The notes beneath the pieces were generated by a model. The model saw only the letters and a program-made list of their open reading frames with translations, was not told the DNA's origin and did no database searches. Shown piece by piece: positions 5,548 to 7,209 of a DNA stretch of 7,209 nucleotides. Within the stretch, counting starts at the first letter, position 1; the number at the start of each line of letters is the position of its first letter. Position numbers and translations under genes: made by a program. The DNA lies in the NCBI GenBank assembly GCA_011620845.1, contig WOYJ01000047.1, positions 26,761-33,969 of the forward strand. Direction: 5' to 3'. This DNA is from Methanobacteriaceae archaeon (lineage in GTDB: Archaea; Methanobacteriota; Methanobacteria; Methanobacteriales; Methanobacteriaceae).

Positions 5548-7209
5548 ATGGATGATACAGAAAAACTCATTTACAAGTACGCCCTCTTAAATGCAGTTAA
5601 ACATAAGGGCAGAGCCCAGAGTAGGGCTGTAGTCGGAGTAGTTATGGGATCCCACCCTGAACTACGTAAGGACTCCAAGGAAATAGTAGGGTTAACAAAT
5701 AAGATAACCGAAGAGGTTAACTCCCTATCTCTGGATGAACAGAAAATGGAACTGGAAAAACTGGGTGTACAGGAAACACAGAAGAAAAAGAAACAGGGAA
5801 AAGGGGGACTGGCTGATCTACTTAATGTGGATGGTAAGGTGGTATTAAGGTTTGCCCCCAATCCCAGCGGACCCCTGCACATAGGACACGCCAGGGCAGC
5901 CATCTTAAACCAGGAATACGTGAACCGCTACGGTGGGGAACTGATTTTAAGGGTGGAAGACACCGACCCCCGCAGGGTGGACCCGGATGCCTACCAGATG
6001 ATAGCAGAGGATCTGAAATGGCTTGGTGTTCAGTGGCAGGAAGAATACATCCAGAGTGACCGGATAGAGATTTACCATGAATATGCCCGGAAATTGATAG
6101 AGTTAGGTGAGGCTTACATGTGCACCTGTCCCGGGGAAGAATTTAAGAAGTTAAAAGATGCCTCACAGGCCTGTTCCTGCCGGGATATGTCCATAGAAGA
6201 TAACCTGGAGCGCTGGGAGAAGATGCCTGAAATGGCTGAGGGAACAGCCGTGTTAAGGGTGAAAACAGATCTCCAGCATAAAAATCCGGCCATAAGGGAT
6301 TGGGTAGCCATGCGTATCGTGGATGCGGAGCACCCTCGTATAGGGACTAAGTTCCGGGTTTATCCCATGATGAACTTTGCCGTGGCCGTGGATGATCACC
6401 TCCTGAGTGTAACCCATGTGCTCCGTGGTAAAGACCACCTGGCCAACAGTGAAAAACAGAAGTACCTCTACAACCACTTCGGATGGGATGTTCCTGAGTT
6501 TATACATTACGGCCGGCTTAAAATGGAGGATATAGCACTGAGCACCTCCAAGACCAGGGCAGGGATAGAGGACGGACTTTACACTGGCTGGGACGACCCT
6601 CGACTGGGCACCATCAGGGCTATCGCCCGTAGAGGTATTATGCAGGAAGCAATCCGTGAGTTGATGCTGGAAATTGGTGTAAAAATCGCTGATTCAACGG
6701 TGAGCTGGAAGAAGATCTATGGTTTGAACCGAAACTTACTGGAGGAAAAAGCAAACAGATATTTTGCAGTTTTCAACCCGGAAAAAGTTGTAATTAAAGA
6801 CTTACCCGACTCTCTAAAAGGAACAGTTAAGCGAGCTAAACACCCTGACTTCCCGGATCGGGGCTACAGAGAGATTCCATTTGATGGTGATATTTATCTC
6901 GATAAAAAAGATATTGAGGACAACCAGAATAAAGTTTTGAGACTGATGGATACCGTAAACATCCTTATAGGTGAAGAGATCACTTATCACAGCTCTTCAT
7001 TGGATGACGCCCGGAAAGAAGGTGCAAGAATTGTTCATTGGGTTCCATCAGAATCCAATAACCGGGTGGGTCTGGTTATGCCCGATGTTGGGACATTGTA
7101 TGGTTATATAGAACCTTCTTCAGATGTTCTTAGTGTCGATGACATCGTCCAGCTCGAACGGGTTGGATTTGCCCGGTTAGATAGTATTCAGGATGGTAAG
7201 TTGACCTTC
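5548..7209 (+). CDS. gltX: Glutamyl-tRNA synthetase, archaeal type (3' end cut by window)
   Basis: It charges tRNA-Glu with glutamate using ATP, for translation and, in methanogens, for tetrapyrrole synthesis by the Glu-tRNA route. All 554 codons visible are open, with no stop before the window edge; the archaeal family is about 550-570 residues, so only a few C-terminal residues are probably missing. It has an archaeal N-terminal extension of about 98 residues with a lysine-rich stretch at 79-86, then the class I catalytic core: RFAPNPSGPLHIGHAR at 101-116 with the HIGH signature at 111-114, EDTDPRR at 137-143, a cysteine set C192, C194, C209, C211 likely binding zinc, and LSTSKTR at 331-337 as the KMSKS equivalent. 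The beta-barrel anticodon-binding region, typical of archaeal GluRS and GlnRS, follows from about 390. The ATG at 5548 has only a weak GTTGAT site (5538-5543). Codon choice changes near 6720, toward GTT and ATT. A GlnRS is unlikely in a methanogen. Confidence 0.95.
   Translation, partial: MDDTEKLIYKYALLNAVKHKGRAQSRAVVGVVMGSHPELRKDSKEIVGLTNKITEEVNSLSLDEQKMELEKLGVQETQKKKKQGKGGLADLLNVDGKVVLRFAPNPSGPLHIGHARAAILNQEYVNRYGGELILRVEDTDPRRVDPDAYQMIAEDLKWLGVQWQEEYIQSDRIEIYHEYARKLIELGEAYMCTCPGEEFKKLKDASQACSCRDMSIEDNLERWEKMPEMAEGTAVLRVKTDLQHKNPAIRDWVAMRIVDAEHPRIGTKFRVYPMMNFAVAVDDHLLSVTHVLRGKDHLANSEKQKYLYNHFGWDVPEFIHYGRLKMEDIALSTSKTRAGIEDGLYTGWDDPRLGTIRAIARRGIMQEAIRELMLEIGVKIADSTVSWKKIYGLNRNLLEEKANRYFAVFNPEKVVIKDLPDSLKGTVKRAKHPDFPDRGYREIPFDGDIYLDKKDIEDNQNKVLRLMDTVNILIGEEITYHSSSLDDARKEGARIVHWVPSESNNRVGLVMPDVGTLYGYIEPSSDVLSVDDIVQLERVGFARLDSIQDGKLTF

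Noticed and set aside
5571..5903. 110-residue minus-strand frame inside gltX
   Set aside because: The serine/proline-rich product is the complement of the GluRS N-terminal extension and catalytic start; the plus strand is clearly coding.

Overview
The window looks like a piece of a mesophilic methanogen chromosome from the order Methanobacteriales, most likely Methanobacterium or a close relative. All six genes are archaeal-type and on the + strand. Their order (mevalonate kinase, isopentenyl phosphate kinase, type 2 IPP isomerase, archaeal RNase J, prenyl diphosphate synthase, glutamyl-tRNA synthetase) is, as I recall, the same as MTH46-MTH51 in Methanothermobacter thermautotrophicus. Heavy use of AGG/AGA and ATA codons, AT-rich intergenic DNA and Shine-Dalgarno sequences of the GGAGGTGAT type fit this assignment.

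Layout: 1-51 is a short leader containing a 16-bp tandem repeat. mvk is 52-1044. A 109-bp gap with three copies of an AGAATSATAATCT repeat and TCTGGA/TCCAG inverted pairs precedes the IPK gene (1154-1963). A 97-bp gap with a two-copy TTAWCCGGAAAAA repeat precedes fni (2061-3116). fni overlaps the RNase J gene (3116-4465) by one base (TAATG). A 17-bp gap with a strong Shine-Dalgarno site leads to the prenyltransferase (4483-5469, TTG start). A 78-bp gap with a T8 run (probable terminator) followed by A and C10 separates this set from gltX (5548 to the window edge), which lacks its stop codon and probably only its last few residues. No RNA gene, mobile element, CRISPR array or phage gene was seen.

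How the genes work together: MVK makes mevalonate 5-phosphate; IPK phosphorylates isopentenyl phosphate to IPP; the FMN-dependent isomerase interconverts IPP and DMAPP; the prenyl synthase condenses these to FPP/GGPP for archaeal ether lipids. The middle steps between mevalonate phosphate and isopentenyl phosphate are not encoded here. RNase J (RNA processing and decay) is translationally linked to the isomerase gene, and gltX supplies Glu-tRNA.

I see no undescribed multi-gene system here. The points worth a second look are small: a probable ATT start for the IPK gene, an ambiguous mvk start, the repeat- and hairpin-containing leader of the IPK gene, the T8-A-C10 junction before gltX, and a codon-usage change in the last third of gltX.
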